From: Bianquea renquensis
Lineage (GTDB): Bacteria > Bacillota > Clostridia > Lachnospirales > Bianqueaceae
Reading direction: 5' to 3'
Assembly: GCF_014384895.1 (NCBI RefSeq)
Contig: NZ_JACRSQ010000004.1
Location: 62,001 to 126,000 of the forward strand
Length of the DNA: 64,000 nucleotides
The notes under the pieces were generated by a model, which did not search any database, was not told the origin of the DNA, and was given only the letters and a program-made list of their open reading frames with translations. A program made the position numbers and the translations under genes. Shown one piece after another: positions 1 to 8,670 of this stretch (positions are counted from its first letter, which is position 1; every line of letters begins with the position of its first letter).

Positions 1-599
1 ATTCTGTGAATCTGCTTGCAGAAATTCAGAAAGAGAATATTGTCTGGGGTACGCAGACCGATATCGCCATCGCCAAGAAACCTGACATACTAAAGTTGCT
101 CAAACAAGCGGGCTGCCGGTGGCTGTTCATCGGGTTCGAAAATATATCTCAGCAAAGCCTGGAGACACTGGACCGAAAAAGGTGGAAAGCCAATCTGGCC
201 AGAGAGTACAGTCAGATGATCGATGCCATCCATGGGGCGGGGATCAACATCTGGGGATCCTTTATGTTTGGTACGGACTGCGACACGGTGGACACCTTTT
301 CCGATGTCTGTGATTTCACAATACAAAATGGGCTATATTCTGGAAGTTTTACGATCCTGACACCGCTGCCGGGAACGGAGCTTTTCCAAACGATGCAAAG
401 GGAAAAGCGAATTCTGGATTATGATTGGAGCCGGTACACCTTCTGGGATGTGGTGTATCAGCCGCTTTGGATGACAGAACAGGAGTTGGCGCAGGGGGTT
501 GCCTTCGTCTATGACAAATTCTATTCACCGGAAGGCGTGAACAAACGGATGTCCCTTATCAAGAAAAATGTGCTGCGAAGTGAAAGGAGAGCAGAATGA
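1..599 (+). CDS. B12-type radical SAM protein, C-terminal part (cut by window start)
   Basis: The reading frame is open from the left edge, so this is the 3' end of a gene; the first GTG at position 6 is internal. About 199 residues are visible and the CxxxCxxC cluster motif lies outside the window. The visible part matches the second half of the radical SAM barrel of its two downstream neighbours, with shared landmarks IGFENI, GSFMFGTDCD, LTPLPGTELF and a final YTFWDVV block followed by a helical tail. Its stop overlaps the next start as ATGA. It is therefore the first of three tandem paralogues in one operon. Substrate and reaction are unknown; family members carry out methylations, ring contractions and C-C bond formation with cobalamin and SAM. 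Confidence 0.85.
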   Translation, partial: SVNLLAEIQKENIVWGTQTDIAIAKKPDILKLLKQAGCRWLFIGFENISQQSLETLDRKRWKANLAREYSQMIDAIHGAGINIWGSFMFGTDCDTVDTFSDVCDFTIQNGLYSGSFTILTPLPGTELFQTMQREKRILDYDWSRYTFWDVVYQPLWMTEQELAQGVAFVYDKFYSPEGVNKRMSLIKKNVLRSERRAE

Positions 600-1903
600 C
601 AATTGCGCTCATTTCACCGAAAGGCGTAGGCATGGGGCGAGCCGAGGAAAATACCCAGACGGCCAACCTGTACTCCAAGCTGTCCAATATCAACTCCCTG
701 CAAGAATTGATGGCCTGCCCCAACTCGCCGCTGTTGACCATCGCATCCATGGCGAAGCCCTATTTCGATACAATAGAATACCTTGATGAGGAGGTGGATC
801 CCCTCGACTTCTCAAAGGGATATGACATAGTCGCCATGTCCTTTATGACCCAGCAGGCCACGAGGGCCTACGAGCTGGCGGCGCAATTTCGCCATCTCGG
901 CTCCTATACCATCTGTGGCGGAATGCATCCCACCAGCCTTCCAGACGAAGCATCCCAATATTTCGACACGGTCTTTGTAGGTGAATGTGAGAATACTTGG
1001 CGCGACTTCATCCGGGATTATCAGAGGGGAACACCCCACAAGATTTACCGCAACCAGGCGATTATTGCCATGGAGCAGGTTCCGATGCCATCCTATGAGC
1101 TGCTGCGGATGGAGAAGTATCGAACGATCCCGGTTCAGATCTCCCGGGGCTGCCCTCACAACTGCGCCTTCTGCGCGTCGACGAAGGTGTATGGCCCCCA
1201 ATACCGCCATAAATCCGTTTCGCAGATTCTGGATGAGCTGGCGGTTATCCAGCGGCAGAAGACGTTTCCTCACATTTATTTCACCGATGACAATATGCTG
1301 GTTCAAAAGAAGTTTTCCCTTGAACTCTTGGAAGCGTTTCAAGGGCAGAGGATGCGATGGATGACCCATACGGATATTGGAGTTGCAGAACAAAAGGAAA
1401 TTCTGTCCCGTCTATATGCGGCGGGCTGCCGAAAAGTAGTCATCGGGTTTGAAAGTATTGTCTCCGACTCCCTTCTTCACATGGAGAAATGGAAATATGC
1501 CCGCTTGCCGCAGTATGCAAAAGCGATTGAAACCATTCAATCCTACGGGATTGGCGTTTGGGGGACCTTTATTGTGGGATTGGATCATGATGACAGATCG
1601 GTTTTCCAGAAAGTGATCGACTTTACACTCGAGAATCACTTATATGGGGCGATGATATCAGTTCCTACCCCCTTTCCAGGCTCCGCTCTGTACGCCCAGC
1701 TAGAACAGGAAGGGCGAATCCTGACGAAGCACTGGGGGAGCTATACCCTGTGGAATGTGGTCGTATCGCCAAAAAATATGACGGCAAAGGATTTGGAAGA
1801 TGGATTTTCCCGCACGCTGCGCGCCATCTACTCGAAGGAAGCCTCCCATGAGAGACTTGAGTATTTCAAGGAGCTGTGGAAAAGGAGGCAGACTGGACCT
1901 TGA
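596..1903 (+). CDS. B12-binding-domain radical SAM protein
   Basis: This 435-residue protein has the two-part plan of cobalamin-dependent radical SAM enzymes. Residues 1-165 form a Rossmann-like B12-binding-type region (YDIVAMSFMT, CGGMHPT) and the rest is a radical SAM barrel with C186-PHN-C190-AF-C193 binding the 4Fe-4S cluster. No DxHxxG cobalamin motif is visible, which is common in this class, so cobalamin use is inferred. It starts at an ATG that overlaps the previous stop by 4 bp and ends in a TTGA overlap with the next gene. It resembles the genes on both sides and the one at 15708, which suggests duplication within the cluster. Function is unknown; methyltransferase or C-C-forming tailoring of an acyl chain is a guess from context. 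Confidence 0.88.
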   Translation: MTIALISPKGVGMGRAEENTQTANLYSKLSNINSLQELMACPNSPLLTIASMAKPYFDTIEYLDEEVDPLDFSKGYDIVAMSFMTQQATRAYELAAQFRHLGSYTICGGMHPTSLPDEASQYFDTVFVGECENTWRDFIRDYQRGTPHKIYRNQAIIAMEQVPMPSYELLRMEKYRTIPVQISRGCPHNCAFCASTKVYGPQYRHKSVSQILDELAVIQRQKTFPHIYFTDDNMLVQKKFSLELLEAFQGQRMRWMTHTDIGVAEQKEILSRLYAAGCRKVVIGFESIVSDSLLHMEKWKYARLPQYAKAIETIQSYGIGVWGTFIVGLDHDDRSVFQKVIDFTLENHLYGAMISVPTPFPGSALYAQLEQEGRILTKHWGSYTLWNVVVSPKNMTAKDLEDGFSRTLRAIYSKEASHERLEYFKELWKRRQTGP

Positions 1904-3219
1904 GAAATATACTGTTTTATGTCCCCCAGATGCAAGGGCCCACAGGCGATGGGAGATTAAACATGGATTGGACGGATGCCATCACCCAAAAGGTCATGGG
2001 GCAGCGCTGGAAAACCGTTACGCTGGCGGCTTATGTGTTGGCGGCCATTGCAAGAGAAGAGGGATACGAGATCACAGTGTGGGACGAGGACTTTCGAGGT
2101 CCGATTGCCAATCAAGAATTGGAACGCGTTGAGATCGTATGCATGTATGTCGTCACCCCGACTGCGAGCAGGGCTTACGAGGTGTCGCAGAGGGTAAAGA
2201 GAAATCGAGTCTGGACCGTGATGGGCGGCCCCCACGCCACGGCCATGCCAGAGGAATGTCAGAAAATGTGCCATACTCTCATGATGGGAGAAGGGGAGTA
2301 CAGCTTCCGGCAGTTTCTGCGGGATTATGGACAGGGAAAGGCTAGAGCAAGATACGAACAGGCGAGGGGGAAGGTTGCGCTGGCCCAATCCCCGATTCCG
2401 GCATATGACGAGCTGCAAGGGGAAGAACGGCGATTGATTCCCATGCAGACGGCCAGGGGCTGTTCTCACAGGTGCCGGTTCTGTAACGTACACAGCCTGT
2501 ACGGGGCAGGATATCGAGCGAAAGCTGAATGGCAGATTGAGAGAGAACTGAGAGCCATCGAAGGAGTGTCCCAAACAAAGCGCCTGTACGTCACGGATGA
2601 TAATATTGTCAGCAGGGAAGACCACTTTGAAGGATTGATGAAAGCATTTTCTGAGACTCAATACACCTGGTATGCCAATGCGGACATCTCGTTTGGTCTG
2701 GATCGGACTAAAATTAAGCGCGCATATCAGAGTGGACTTCGACAAGTCTTAATCGGACTGGAGAGCGTGAATCCGAAGGTCCTCTATACCCTAAATCCAG
2801 ATCAGTATAAGTATCGCCAGCGCGATCTGTATTTGCAGGCGATTCAAGCGATCCAGGCGGAGGGGATTGGGGTGACGGGGAGCTTTATCGTAGGCCACGA
2901 AAATGACGGGGAGGAACAGTTTTACCAATTAGAAACCTTCATCCGGGAGTCCAATCTATATGCCGCCAATATCACCTTTCTCACACCCTATCCCGGCACG
3001 CCCCTTTTTCAGTCCATGAAGCGAAGAGGGCAGATTCTAACCTACAACTGGGAGTACTATACGATTTTCCAGCCGGTTCTCAAGGTTCGCGGCGCGACCA
3101 CCCAACAGCTCAACGGATGGTACCTGTCCCTTTTGGATCACATCTATTCTGTGGACTGCGCCAACGAGAAAGCGCGGTATTTTGCAGATGTGTATCGTAA
3201 GAGGAGGGCGTCTGGATGA
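1900..3219 (+). CDS. B12-binding-domain radical SAM protein
   Basis: The likely start is TTG at 1900. It overlaps the previous stop as TTGA, has AAAGGAGG 11 bp upstream, and gives the natural beginning MRNILFYVPQM; a GTG at 1876 in the same frame is less likely. The 439-residue product has a B12-binding-type N-terminal half (VMGGPHAT) and a radical SAM barrel with C188-SHR-C192-RF-C195. Barrel landmarks YVTDDNI, LIGLESV and GSFIVGHEND match the two preceding proteins. It is the third tandem paralogue and is translationally coupled to the dehydratase-type genes that follow. Reaction and substrate are unknown. Confidence 0.87.
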   Translation: MRNILFYVPQMQGPTGDGRLNMDWTDAITQKVMGQRWKTVTLAAYVLAAIAREEGYEITVWDEDFRGPIANQELERVEIVCMYVVTPTASRAYEVSQRVKRNRVWTVMGGPHATAMPEECQKMCHTLMMGEGEYSFRQFLRDYGQGKARARYEQARGKVALAQSPIPAYDELQGEERRLIPMQTARGCSHRCRFCNVHSLYGAGYRAKAEWQIERELRAIEGVSQTKRLYVTDDNIVSREDHFEGLMKAFSETQYTWYANADISFGLDRTKIKRAYQSGLRQVLIGLESVNPKVLYTLNPDQYKYRQRDLYLQAIQAIQAEGIGVTGSFIVGHENDGEEQFYQLETFIRESNLYAANITFLTPYPGTPLFQSMKRRGQILTYNWEYYTIFQPVLKVRGATTQQLNGWYLSLLDHIYSVDCANEKARYFADVYRKRRASG

Positions 3220-4079
3220 GCAAGGGTAAAATTCTGTATACCTGCCCTTATGTGCCATACGGTTGGCTGCGAGATCAGGGGTTTACGATGGTCAGTGCAT
3301 ATGAGGAAGTACCCGGTTCAAGGGGGAGGCTTCCGCGGTTGCTCCATAGCTGCACCTATACGAGCCATTGTGCAAAGCTTGACTATGAACGCTATGACGG
3401 CGCAATTTTGGTCAATTGCTGCAACGGGATGCAGAGGCTGCGGGATGCGCTCCAAGTGGCGTATCCCAAGCTTTGGCTTTCCATGCTGGAGATTCCATCG
3501 ACAGTCCACTATGAGGAGCGGCAGCGGTATTCTGAACAGATTGAAGGACTGCGGAAACAGCTGAACCACGAGTTTTGTGCATCTATACCTGAAATTAGGA
3601 AAAAGGAAATTCGCCATATTCAGCGGTATGAAACCTTTGAGCCTTCCACGATACTCATCATTGGAAACGGCATATCGAAGGGATATGCCCGTGATGTAAA
3701 CAATCTCTTCCCTGGCTTTAGGCTGCGGTTTTCCTGTTGTTCTTCCATTGGCAGAGGAGACGCTCTGTTAAATCGATCCTCCAGGATCTCCGTCAAGGAA
3801 GAGGAGGTGAGTTGTCCGCGGATGGCCAATTTTATCCCTTGGCTGGAGGTCAACCTGCACAATCAATCGGAGGCCATACAGGGCGTCATTCTGATCTCCG
3901 CGGGCCGATGTGATTACACCCTGTTTTCCTACCCTCAAATTCAGCGAATCTGTAGCCAAAATCAATGCAAGGTTTTGCAGATTGAGGAGGAAATGACAGT
4001 TCGCATTTCGGAGCGAAGCCGCATACGGTTTGAAGCTTTTCGTGAGAGTTTGCAGTATGGCAGCGGAGGTGGACGGTGA
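3216..4079 (+). CDS. 2-hydroxyacyl-CoA dehydratase (HgdB/BcrC-type) subunit, short form
   Basis: This 287-residue protein shows features of the D-component of 2-hydroxyacyl-CoA dehydratases and class I benzoyl-CoA reductases. There is an early CPYVPYGWL, a cysteine in LHSCTYTSHC, and the paired cysteines of VNCCNGMQRLRDAL, which resemble cluster ligands in the family. It is shorter than usual (about 370-430 residues) and seems to lack a full second domain, so it may be the smaller subunit of a heterodimer with the next gene. It starts at an ATG overlapping the previous stop by 4 bp. Family members use a low-potential Fe-S cluster fed by an ATP-hydrolysing activator for one-electron chemistry. 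The substrate here is unknown. Confidence 0.75.
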   Translation: MSKGKILYTCPYVPYGWLRDQGFTMVSAYEEVPGSRGRLPRLLHSCTYTSHCAKLDYERYDGAILVNCCNGMQRLRDALQVAYPKLWLSMLEIPSTVHYEERQRYSEQIEGLRKQLNHEFCASIPEIRKKEIRHIQRYETFEPSTILIIGNGISKGYARDVNNLFPGFRLRFSCCSSIGRGDALLNRSSRISVKEEEVSCPRMANFIPWLEVNLHNQSEAIQGVILISAGRCDYTLFSYPQIQRICSQNQCKVLQIEEEMTVRISERSRIRFEAFRESLQYGSGGGR

Positions 4080-5296
4080 GCGACTTTGTTCAGAGAATGC
4101 GATTGGCCGGCGGGTTGCGGGCCGGAATGCGATTACATGCCGCACAATCCCTGGTGCGCCATCAAGTCTCCATGTTCACAGGCGAGATCTGGAAGGAGCC
4201 GTCCAGGGTTGTCTGGACCAATATGGGCATGCCGCCGGAGCTTTTTTATGCTGCGGGGTACCTGCCAGTCAATACAGAATTGACAGCTGGCTGGTCGTCC
4301 ACGCTAAATCTTGCGGCGAAATACCTTACCATTGCGGAACAGAAAGGGTTTGGACAGAATTTGTGTTCCTATCACAAAGCGATCATCGGCGCCATGGAAT
4401 GTGGAGATCTGCCGTCGCCTCGTTTGGCTGTGATGTCCTCCCACATTTGCGACGGGGGGCGGGGCCTTCTATCCTATTTTGCCTCACGGTTTCGGACCAA
4501 GACATGCATGATTCAGGTTCCGTATGGCCAGACAGATGAGGGCAACCGCTATGTACAGCGGCAGCTACAGGAGTGCTATAGCAAAATCGCAAGGTCCGCG
4601 TCCTGGCCCAGCGCTGTGCGTGAACTCCAATCTGCAATCCAATGTTCCAATCAAGCAAGGCGTTGGCTGACCAATGCCAACGCTCTGCGGAAGAAGGATG
4701 TGCTGTTTCCGGGAAACGACGCCATTCGGAACCTATTTGGTGCGACCTTTTTGTTTGGCTCAGCACTGGGGATACAGATCACCCGGGAATACTGTCAACA
4801 GTTGGTGGAATTAGCAGCGCGAGGCGAACCAGCTCTATTGGAGGGACATCGTATTTTGTGGATTCATTTTGCCCCCCTATATGCAGGCCGTCTGATGCGA
4901 TATTTTGAGGAGACGCTTCGCTGTCCCATCGCATTTGACATCACGGGCCATCCCTATTGGGAGGAGATGAGGAGGGACACACCGTTTCAGAGTCTCGCCC
5001 AAAAGATGGCATCCCATTTCTTTCTAGGGAGCAGCCGCGGCCGGATAAAGCTATACCGGCACCTGGTTCAGGAATATCAGATCCGCGGGATCGTAATGCT
5101 GATGCATCAAGGGTGTAAGGCGATACCCGCATCCTCATGGGAGCTGCGGGAACTTGGCAGACAGATACAGATCCCATACTTAGAACTGCCCGGAGACTGT
5201 GTTGATCCGCGGAGCTTTGGCGAGGAGCAGACGAGGTTGCGGATGGAGGCATTTGCAGAATGTTTGGGGAGAAGACAACATGGTAGTGGGAATTGA
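4076..5296 (+). CDS. 2-hydroxyacyl-CoA dehydratase / benzoyl-CoA reductase-type subunit
   Basis: A 406-residue member of the HgdB/FldB/BcrC superfamily. The N-terminal part has VVWTNMGMPPELFYAAGYLPV, here read as the CoA-side beginning typical of the family. Candidate cluster ligands are in NLCSYHKA, SSHICDGG, HQGCKA and PGDCVDPRS. It starts at GTG 4076, overlapping the previous gene by 4 bp (GTGA). With the short subunit before it and the activator after it, it could form a complete reductive dehydratase or a double-cubane-type reductase. Which of these it is cannot be told from sequence. Confidence 0.85.
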   Translation: MSDFVQRMRLAGGLRAGMRLHAAQSLVRHQVSMFTGEIWKEPSRVVWTNMGMPPELFYAAGYLPVNTELTAGWSSTLNLAAKYLTIAEQKGFGQNLCSYHKAIIGAMECGDLPSPRLAVMSSHICDGGRGLLSYFASRFRTKTCMIQVPYGQTDEGNRYVQRQLQECYSKIARSASWPSAVRELQSAIQCSNQARRWLTNANALRKKDVLFPGNDAIRNLFGATFLFGSALGIQITREYCQQLVELAARGEPALLEGHRILWIHFAPLYAGRLMRYFEETLRCPIAFDITGHPYWEEMRRDTPFQSLAQKMASHFFLGSSRGRIKLYRHLVQEYQIRGIVMLMHQGCKAIPASSWELRELGRQIQIPYLELPGDCVDPRSFGEEQTRLRMEAFAECLGRRQHGSGN

Positions 5297-6044
5297 TATC
5301 GGGTCCATCTCGGCCAACGCCGTGATGATGCGAGATCACGAGATACTAGGACATGTGATCATGCCCAGCGGGTATGATCACAGGGAAACAGTGCGCCAGG
5401 CGATTCATACCCTTTGCCTCAAGTGCGGTGCGGAGGAAAAACAGATCGACAGAATTGCAGGCACGGGGTATGGCCGGCGAAATATTGAATCAGCGGATCT
5501 GATTGTGACGGAAATCACCTGCCATGCCGTGGGAGCCCGGTATTTTTATCCAGAGGCCGGCACCGTCATCGATATTGGAGGACAGGATAGTAAAGTCATT
5601 CGACTGAACGGTGACGGTACCGTCGGCGATTTTGTCATGAATGACAAATGTTCAGCGGGTACTGGGCGATTCCTTGAAGTCATGGCCAGGAGTATGGAAG
5701 TGGACCTACAAGAATTTGCTCAAATGGGCTTGCGGTCCAAACGGCCCTATACCATTAGCCAGACCTGCACGGTCTTTGCTGAATCGGAAATCGTGTCGGG
5801 CATTGCAAAAGGAATACCGAAAGAGGACTTGGTGGCGGGATTGTATCGATCCATAGCCAACCGCATTCTCGGCATGCTGTACGGCCTTGACCGGACTACG
5901 AAAACTGTGTTGACAGGCGGTGTGGCCAAAAACCTAGGGATTGCAGCGTATTTTCGAAGCCAGTTGCCGTCTCTGTGGATCCCGCCGGAACCTCAGATCG
6001 TGGGCGCTATTGGAGCTGCTCTGTTAGCGGAGGAATTGCGATGA
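5280..6044 (+). CDS. Activator ATPase of 2-hydroxyacyl-CoA dehydratase (HgdC/BadF family)
   Basis: The start is ATG 5280, in frame with GGGGAGAAG just upstream, and it overlaps the previous gene by 17 bp. The 254-residue protein has the actin/Hsp70-like ATPase fold: MVVGIDIGSISAN is the phosphate-1 loop, IDIGGQDSK the phosphate-2 loop, and LTGGVAKN the adenosine loop. Two cysteines, in NDKCSAGTG and SQTCTVFAE, are the ligands that hold one 4Fe-4S cluster between two subunits in characterised homologues. Its role is to couple ATP hydrolysis to injection of a low-potential electron into the dehydratase-type partners. Having one activator for three such subunits suggests it is shared. Confidence 0.93.
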   Translation: MVVGIDIGSISANAVMMRDHEILGHVIMPSGYDHRETVRQAIHTLCLKCGAEEKQIDRIAGTGYGRRNIESADLIVTEITCHAVGARYFYPEAGTVIDIGGQDSKVIRLNGDGTVGDFVMNDKCSAGTGRFLEVMARSMEVDLQEFAQMGLRSKRPYTISQTCTVFAESEIVSGIAKGIPKEDLVAGLYRSIANRILGMLYGLDRTTKTVLTGGVAKNLGIAAYFRSQLPSLWIPPEPQIVGAIGAALLAEELR

Positions 6045-7225
6045 TAGGCAAGATGAATGGGGAATTCAGCAAGCGGTTGAATCTAGCGGCGCGATTATTC
6101 GAAGCGAAGGGAAAGCAATACATGGCAGCGTATCTGCGCTCGAGCCAGCGCAGAATCGAAAAAATTGAAGGAGGGGCGCCCTATGCAGTGTGCACCTATT
6201 ATTTCCCATCCGAGATTGCCGCGGCGCTGAATTTAGAATTCTTATATATTGAAAAGGTTGTTGGCCTCGCCATGGGGGTGGGAATCATCCGCCGAGGAAG
6301 TATAGCGCGCCAGCCAGAAGCAGTGTGCTCTTACCAACAGGCCTTCTGCAATCTGTTAGACATGGGGATACTGCCCAAACCAAAGGTGATACTCGGCGTT
6401 CCGTTCCCATGCCGGGACGCCATATCTCTGTGCCGGTTCTTGCACAGCCGGCATGCCATTCCCTTTTTTGAGGTGAAGAGCGCAACCATGGCCCGAGACT
6501 TTCAACATGTTGTTCAAAGTCTGTCCGCACAGCTGGGCTATAGGGAAAGCCTGCCCCATGTACTGGCCTTATCGGCGCAGGCGACGGCCCTGAAAAAAGA
6601 GGTTGATACATATCGAAGACGGTATCCAGGGATCATCGAGAGTGAGGACTGTATGAACCTATTTACAATTGAAAATGACTTTGGTCTGCCGTCCGCCGTC
6701 ACCGTCTTACAGGAGCTTCTCAGGAATGTAAGGAGCCGTGTCCCACTGTATCAAGAGCCAGCTTACAAAATCTTATGGATGGGACTCGTGCCATTGTACG
6801 ATTCGTCGTTCTTAAAAAAGGTGGAACAGACAGTGGGAGGCTCCATCGTGATGGAGGAGATGTGGCTCTATGACCATAGGCCTATAGGGTACCAGCATTT
6901 CTATGACGATCTGGCCCATCGGATCAGGCAGTCCTTCTTTTATTCTCTGGGGAGAAGGCAAAATGTCATTCATAAAACAGCCGAGAGAATGAAAGTATCA
7001 GCGGTTGTAAATTTTCTTCAGCACCAGTGCTCCTTTCTGCCTAGAACAGCAAAAAGTTTCTCTGAACGATTTGTGCAGGCCAACATCCCCTATGTAGTTC
7101 TGGGATGTGATGTAATCCACGGGCCGGTTCCGGAGTGGATCTGGGGGCAACTGAAGCGGCTCCATAGGAGGGAGTACCATGGAAGTTCGGAAAATGGGGA
7201 GCATCCGGTTACTCACCATGGATGA
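6041..7225 (+). CDS. 2-hydroxyacyl-CoA dehydratase-type subunit (third copy)
   Basis: The start is ATG 6041, overlapping the activator stop as ATGA. The 394-residue protein belongs to the HgdB/BcrC superfamily. Motifs include VCTYYFPSEIAAALNLEFLY, VCSYQQAFCN, VPFPCRD, QHQCSFLP and VLGCDVIHGP, which place cysteines like those that bind clusters in the family. It differs clearly from the two copies upstream, so this is not a recent duplication. Together they may be two enzymes or a three-subunit complex served by one activator. Its end overlaps the crotonase gene by 47 bp. Confidence 0.82.
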   Translation: MIGKMNGEFSKRLNLAARLFEAKGKQYMAAYLRSSQRRIEKIEGGAPYAVCTYYFPSEIAAALNLEFLYIEKVVGLAMGVGIIRRGSIARQPEAVCSYQQAFCNLLDMGILPKPKVILGVPFPCRDAISLCRFLHSRHAIPFFEVKSATMARDFQHVVQSLSAQLGYRESLPHVLALSAQATALKKEVDTYRRRYPGIIESEDCMNLFTIENDFGLPSAVTVLQELLRNVRSRVPLYQEPAYKILWMGLVPLYDSSFLKKVEQTVGGSIVMEEMWLYDHRPIGYQHFYDDLAHRIRQSFFYSLGRRQNVIHKTAERMKVSAVVNFLQHQCSFLPRTAKSFSERFVQANIPYVVLGCDVIHGPVPEWIWGQLKRLHRREYHGSSENGEHPVTHHG

Positions 7226-7976
7226 AAAACCGGCCAATTCTCTTACGCCGGAAATTCTCCATGAACTGGCCGGATTGCTGCGGGACTTGGAGAAGGACAG
7301 GGAGGCAAGGACAGTCGTCCTTTGCAGCAGGATTCCCACACTCTTTTCCTCAGGGTTGGCGCTACGGGAGCTGACTTCGAAAACAAGAACTCGAGCGAGC
7401 CTTTCTTTATTCTGGATGGTTCATCAGGTGTATCGGATTGTCAAGGGGATCCGCAGCTCAAGGCTAATTTACATCGCCTCGTTACACGGCGCTGTCATCG
7501 GTTCTGCTGTGTCCTTAGCGGCGGCCTGCGATTTTCGCTTTGCATCGGAGTCCACTTGGTTTTGGCTCCCCGATCCTCTGTACGGTGGACTCCTGGCGGA
7601 TGGTGGCTTGACCTGTATCCGTGAGTGGGTGGGAGTCCAAGGGGCATACCGGTTTTGTATGACCAATGCACGGATCAGCCTTCGGGAGGCCCAATCGTTG
7701 GGATTTGTATCACCGTGTCCAGAGGCGGATATTCTGCCCATGGCGCTGGAATTTGCGAAAAACCTTGGACATTGTGCGGAAAGCACTCTGTATGAGACGA
7801 AGCGGCTGCTCAGGAAGAGGCGGGGACTGTCATTCCCGTGGAGGCAGCTGATCCGGATCACGGCCTCCGAGGACTGGCGAGATCGCTTGCAGGAGATTCA
7901 GACGAAAGGAAACAAGGGACATGAAGCTTCAAGAGAAAACCATTGTCATAACAGGAGGCACCGGTGGTATCGGTAA
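7179..7976 (+). CDS. Enoyl-CoA hydratase/isomerase (crotonase) family protein
   Basis: A 265-residue crotonase-fold protein. The oxyanion-hole region HGAVIGSAVSLAAACDFRFA is well kept. The first catalytic glutamate position seems to fall in LPDPLYGG, where the usual acid is replaced by Asp/Pro context, so hydratase activity is uncertain; isomerase, decarboxylase or hydrolase activity is possible. The start ATG has GGAGGGAG upstream. It overlaps the previous gene by 47 bp and the next one by 56 bp, and its last 18 or so residues are read from DNA that also encodes the start of the reductase. Context suggests it acts on an acyl thioester made by the cluster. Confidence 0.8.
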   Translation: MEVRKMGSIRLLTMDEKPANSLTPEILHELAGLLRDLEKDREARTVVLCSRIPTLFSSGLALRELTSKTRTRASLSLFWMVHQVYRIVKGIRSSRLIYIASLHGAVIGSAVSLAAACDFRFASESTWFWLPDPLYGGLLADGGLTCIREWVGVQGAYRFCMTNARISLREAQSLGFVSPCPEADILPMALEFAKNLGHCAESTLYETKRLLRKRRGLSFPWRQLIRITASEDWRDRLQEIQTKGNKGHEASRENHCHNRRHRWYR

Positions 7977-8670
7977 AGCCGCTGTCGAAGCCCTCTCCGA
8001 GAGAGGAGCAAATGTTGTGTTTACGTATCTGCGCCATCAGGAGAAGGCGGAGCAGATGGTGAAACGGCTCTCGGAGAATGGGAAAAGGGTCCGCGGCATG
8101 CGGGTTGACTGCCGCGTGAGTAGTTCGGTCAAAGGATTTGTCCGAGCGGTTCTCCAGGAATATGGGAGAATCGATGTGGTCATCAATAACGCGGGAATTA
8201 GAAAGGATCGGTCTTTGCTCTATATGAGCGAAGGGGAATGGGCCGATGTGGTGGACACCAACCTGACCGGCGCATTCTACTTGACCCGCGCGTGCGTTCC
8301 CTATCTATTAAAACAACAATCTGGCCGTATCATCAATATCAGTTCCATCAGCGGATTGAGCGGTCTGACTGGACAAGCCAATTATTCAGCCTCCAAGGCT
8401 GGCCTTATGGGATTTACAAAGGCTCTGGCCAAAGAACTGGCGCCCTATGGAATTAGCGTGAACGCCATCGCGCCGGGCGCCGTTGAGACGGATATGCTGA
8501 AGGGCTTATCTGCTTCCTACCTCGAGGAACTGACGCGGTCGGTGCCTATGAAACGGATGTGCCGGCCGGAAGAAACCGCAAAGGTCATTGAGTTCTTGGC
8601 GGACGACGAACAGGCACCCGACTATTTAACAGGGCAGACCATTGTGTTGGACGGAGGAATGGGACATTGA
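7921..8670 (+). CDS. 3-oxoacyl-ACP reductase-like short-chain dehydrogenase
   Basis: This 249-residue protein is a classical short-chain dehydrogenase of FabG type. It has the TGGTGGIG nucleotide-binding loop near the N-terminus, NNAGIRKD, serine in ISSISGLSG, the YSASK catalytic Tyr/Lys pair, and IAPGAVETDM. It probably reduces a 3-oxoacyl group on ACP or CoA with NAD(P)H, fitting the acyl carrier proteins and dehydratase of the same cluster. It ends in a 4-bp TTGA overlap with the next gene. Confidence 0.9.
   Translation: MKLQEKTIVITGGTGGIGKAAVEALSERGANVVFTYLRHQEKAEQMVKRLSENGKRVRGMRVDCRVSSSVKGFVRAVLQEYGRIDVVINNAGIRKDRSLLYMSEGEWADVVDTNLTGAFYLTRACVPYLLKQQSGRIINISSISGLSGLTGQANYSASKAGLMGFTKALAKELAPYGISVNAIAPGAVETDMLKGLSASYLEELTRSVPMKRMCRPEETAKVIEFLADDEQAPDYLTGQTIVLDGGMGH

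Noticed and set aside
7921..7976. A frameshift at the end of the crotonase gene, suggested by its 56-bp overlap with the reductase gene.
   Set aside because: The reductase frame and start are intact and overlaps are the rule in this operon, so a long overlap is the simpler reading.
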